A stretch of 6,300 nt of DNA, taken from NCBI GenBank assembly GCA_031289835.1, contig JAITOW010000006.1:1-6300 (forward strand), given 5' to 3'. This document shows, one piece after another, positions 6,010-6,300 of the stretch. This stretch comes from Puniceicoccales bacterium. GTDB lineage: Bacteria; Verrucomicrobiota; Verrucomicrobiia; Opitutales; JAIRKQ01. Every line of letters starts with the position of its first letter. Position 1 is the stretch's first letter. A program made the translations under genes and the position numbers. A model generated the notes under the pieces. The model made no database searches. It had not been told where the DNA came from and saw nothing but the letters and a program-made list of their open reading frames with translations.

Positions 6010-6300
6010 TCAATTAACGGCGTAGTCAACGTTTGGCTGACCCGAATCCGTGTCCGTGCTTTGCACAACTTTTTCGATGGTGACGTTGACCTGGCCAACA
6101 CTTTTCATCGTCATGGCCGACACCTTTTGCGTTACATTTTGCTGAATATCCAGGGCAACTTTGGCCAATTCGACACCAAAACGCAAAACCACCTGCACGT
6201 CTATTATATAGTTTCCGTGGGCGTCTTCACTCACGCGGATACCCGAGCAGGATCGATCCTTCCCAAAGAACTTGCTCAAACGGGATGTGATGGATGCCCC
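6010..6300 (-). CDS. Asp23/Gls24 family envelope stress response protein (5' end outside window)
   Basis: Ninety-six C-terminal residues are present, and the frame is open through the right edge, so the start lies outside. The visible part begins GASITSRLSKFFGKD and continues with GIRVSEDAHGNYIIDVQVVLRFG, VELAKVALDIQQNVTQKV and MTMKSVGQVNVTIEKVV. This matches the second half of the Asp23 (DUF322) domain: a Gly-rich helix, a strand, an amphipathic helix of the pattern VAxxVQxxV, and a closing strand ending in NVxI. The tail after that is polar. Asp23 proteins are abundant soluble proteins attached to the membrane through AmaP and linked to envelope homeostasis. This gene is directly upstream of amaP with a 22-base gap, giving the order asp23-amaP-dapF. 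A TTG at 6279-6277 is not the real start because the domain continues upstream of it. Confidence 0.85.
   Translation of the reverse strand, partial: GASITSRLSKFFGKDRSCSGIRVSEDAHGNYIIDVQVVLRFGVELAKVALDIQQNVTQKVSAMTMKSVGQVNVTIEKVVQSTDTDSGQPNVDYAVN

Noticed and set aside
5988..6101. N-terminal extension of amaP to an upstream ATG at 6101
   Set aside because: The extension overlaps asp23 in another frame, is Arg/Lys/Ser-rich without domain similarity, and would precede a natural start (MSVN...) followed by a good membrane helix.
6010..6279. Complete short gene starting at TTG 6279
   Set aside because: Upstream codons to the window edge continue the Asp23 domain (GASITSR), so this is the tail of a larger gene.

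Overview
The window is bacterial chromosome, densely packed with housekeeping-type genes. There is no rRNA, tRNA, mobile element or CRISPR array. The gene set is glycogen phosphorylase, the Holliday-junction protein RuvA, an RluA-fold pseudouridine synthase relative, a low-molecular-weight phosphatase, a DapF-family epimerase and an Asp23/AmaP pair. This implies a free-standing bacterial metabolism with glycogen use and probably DAP-type peptidoglycan. Base composition looks moderate to slightly AT-rich by eye, and Shine-Dalgarno sites are mostly weak or absent. Asp23/AmaP proteins are classic in Firmicutes but also occur in other groups, including some PVC (Verrucomicrobia-like) bacteria. I cannot fix the phylum from these genes alone.

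Layout. (1) Positions 1-2175, minus strand: glycogen phosphorylase, 725 codons from the start, with the last ~100 residues beyond the left edge. (2) Positions 2176-2301: a divergent intergenic region with a palindrome and a plausible promoter lying directly against the ruvA start. (3) Positions 2302-4129, plus strand: a three-gene operon joined by two ATGA overlaps, made of ruvA, a degenerate RluA-type pseudouridine synthase and a YwlE-like phosphatase. (4) Positions 4130-4433: an intergenic stretch with no convincing gene. (5) Positions 4434-4700, plus strand: an unrecognised 88-residue protein. (6) Positions 6300-4718, minus strand: an operon of asp23 (5' end outside the window), amaP and dapF, with amaP and dapF overlapping by 14 bp, converging on the 88-residue gene.

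The main surprises are active-site changes in otherwise well-conserved enzymes. The DapF homologue has serine at both positions of the catalytic cysteine pair. The RluA homologue has Glu where the catalytic Asp belongs and has lost most of the surrounding signature. The phosphatase carries the Thr-containing P-loop known from protein-arginine phosphatases. Separately, the 7-mer GGCAAAT, often extended to GGCAAATTT, occurs about 13 times counting both strands. That is far above a naive expectation, and most copies lie on the plus strand whatever the gene direction.
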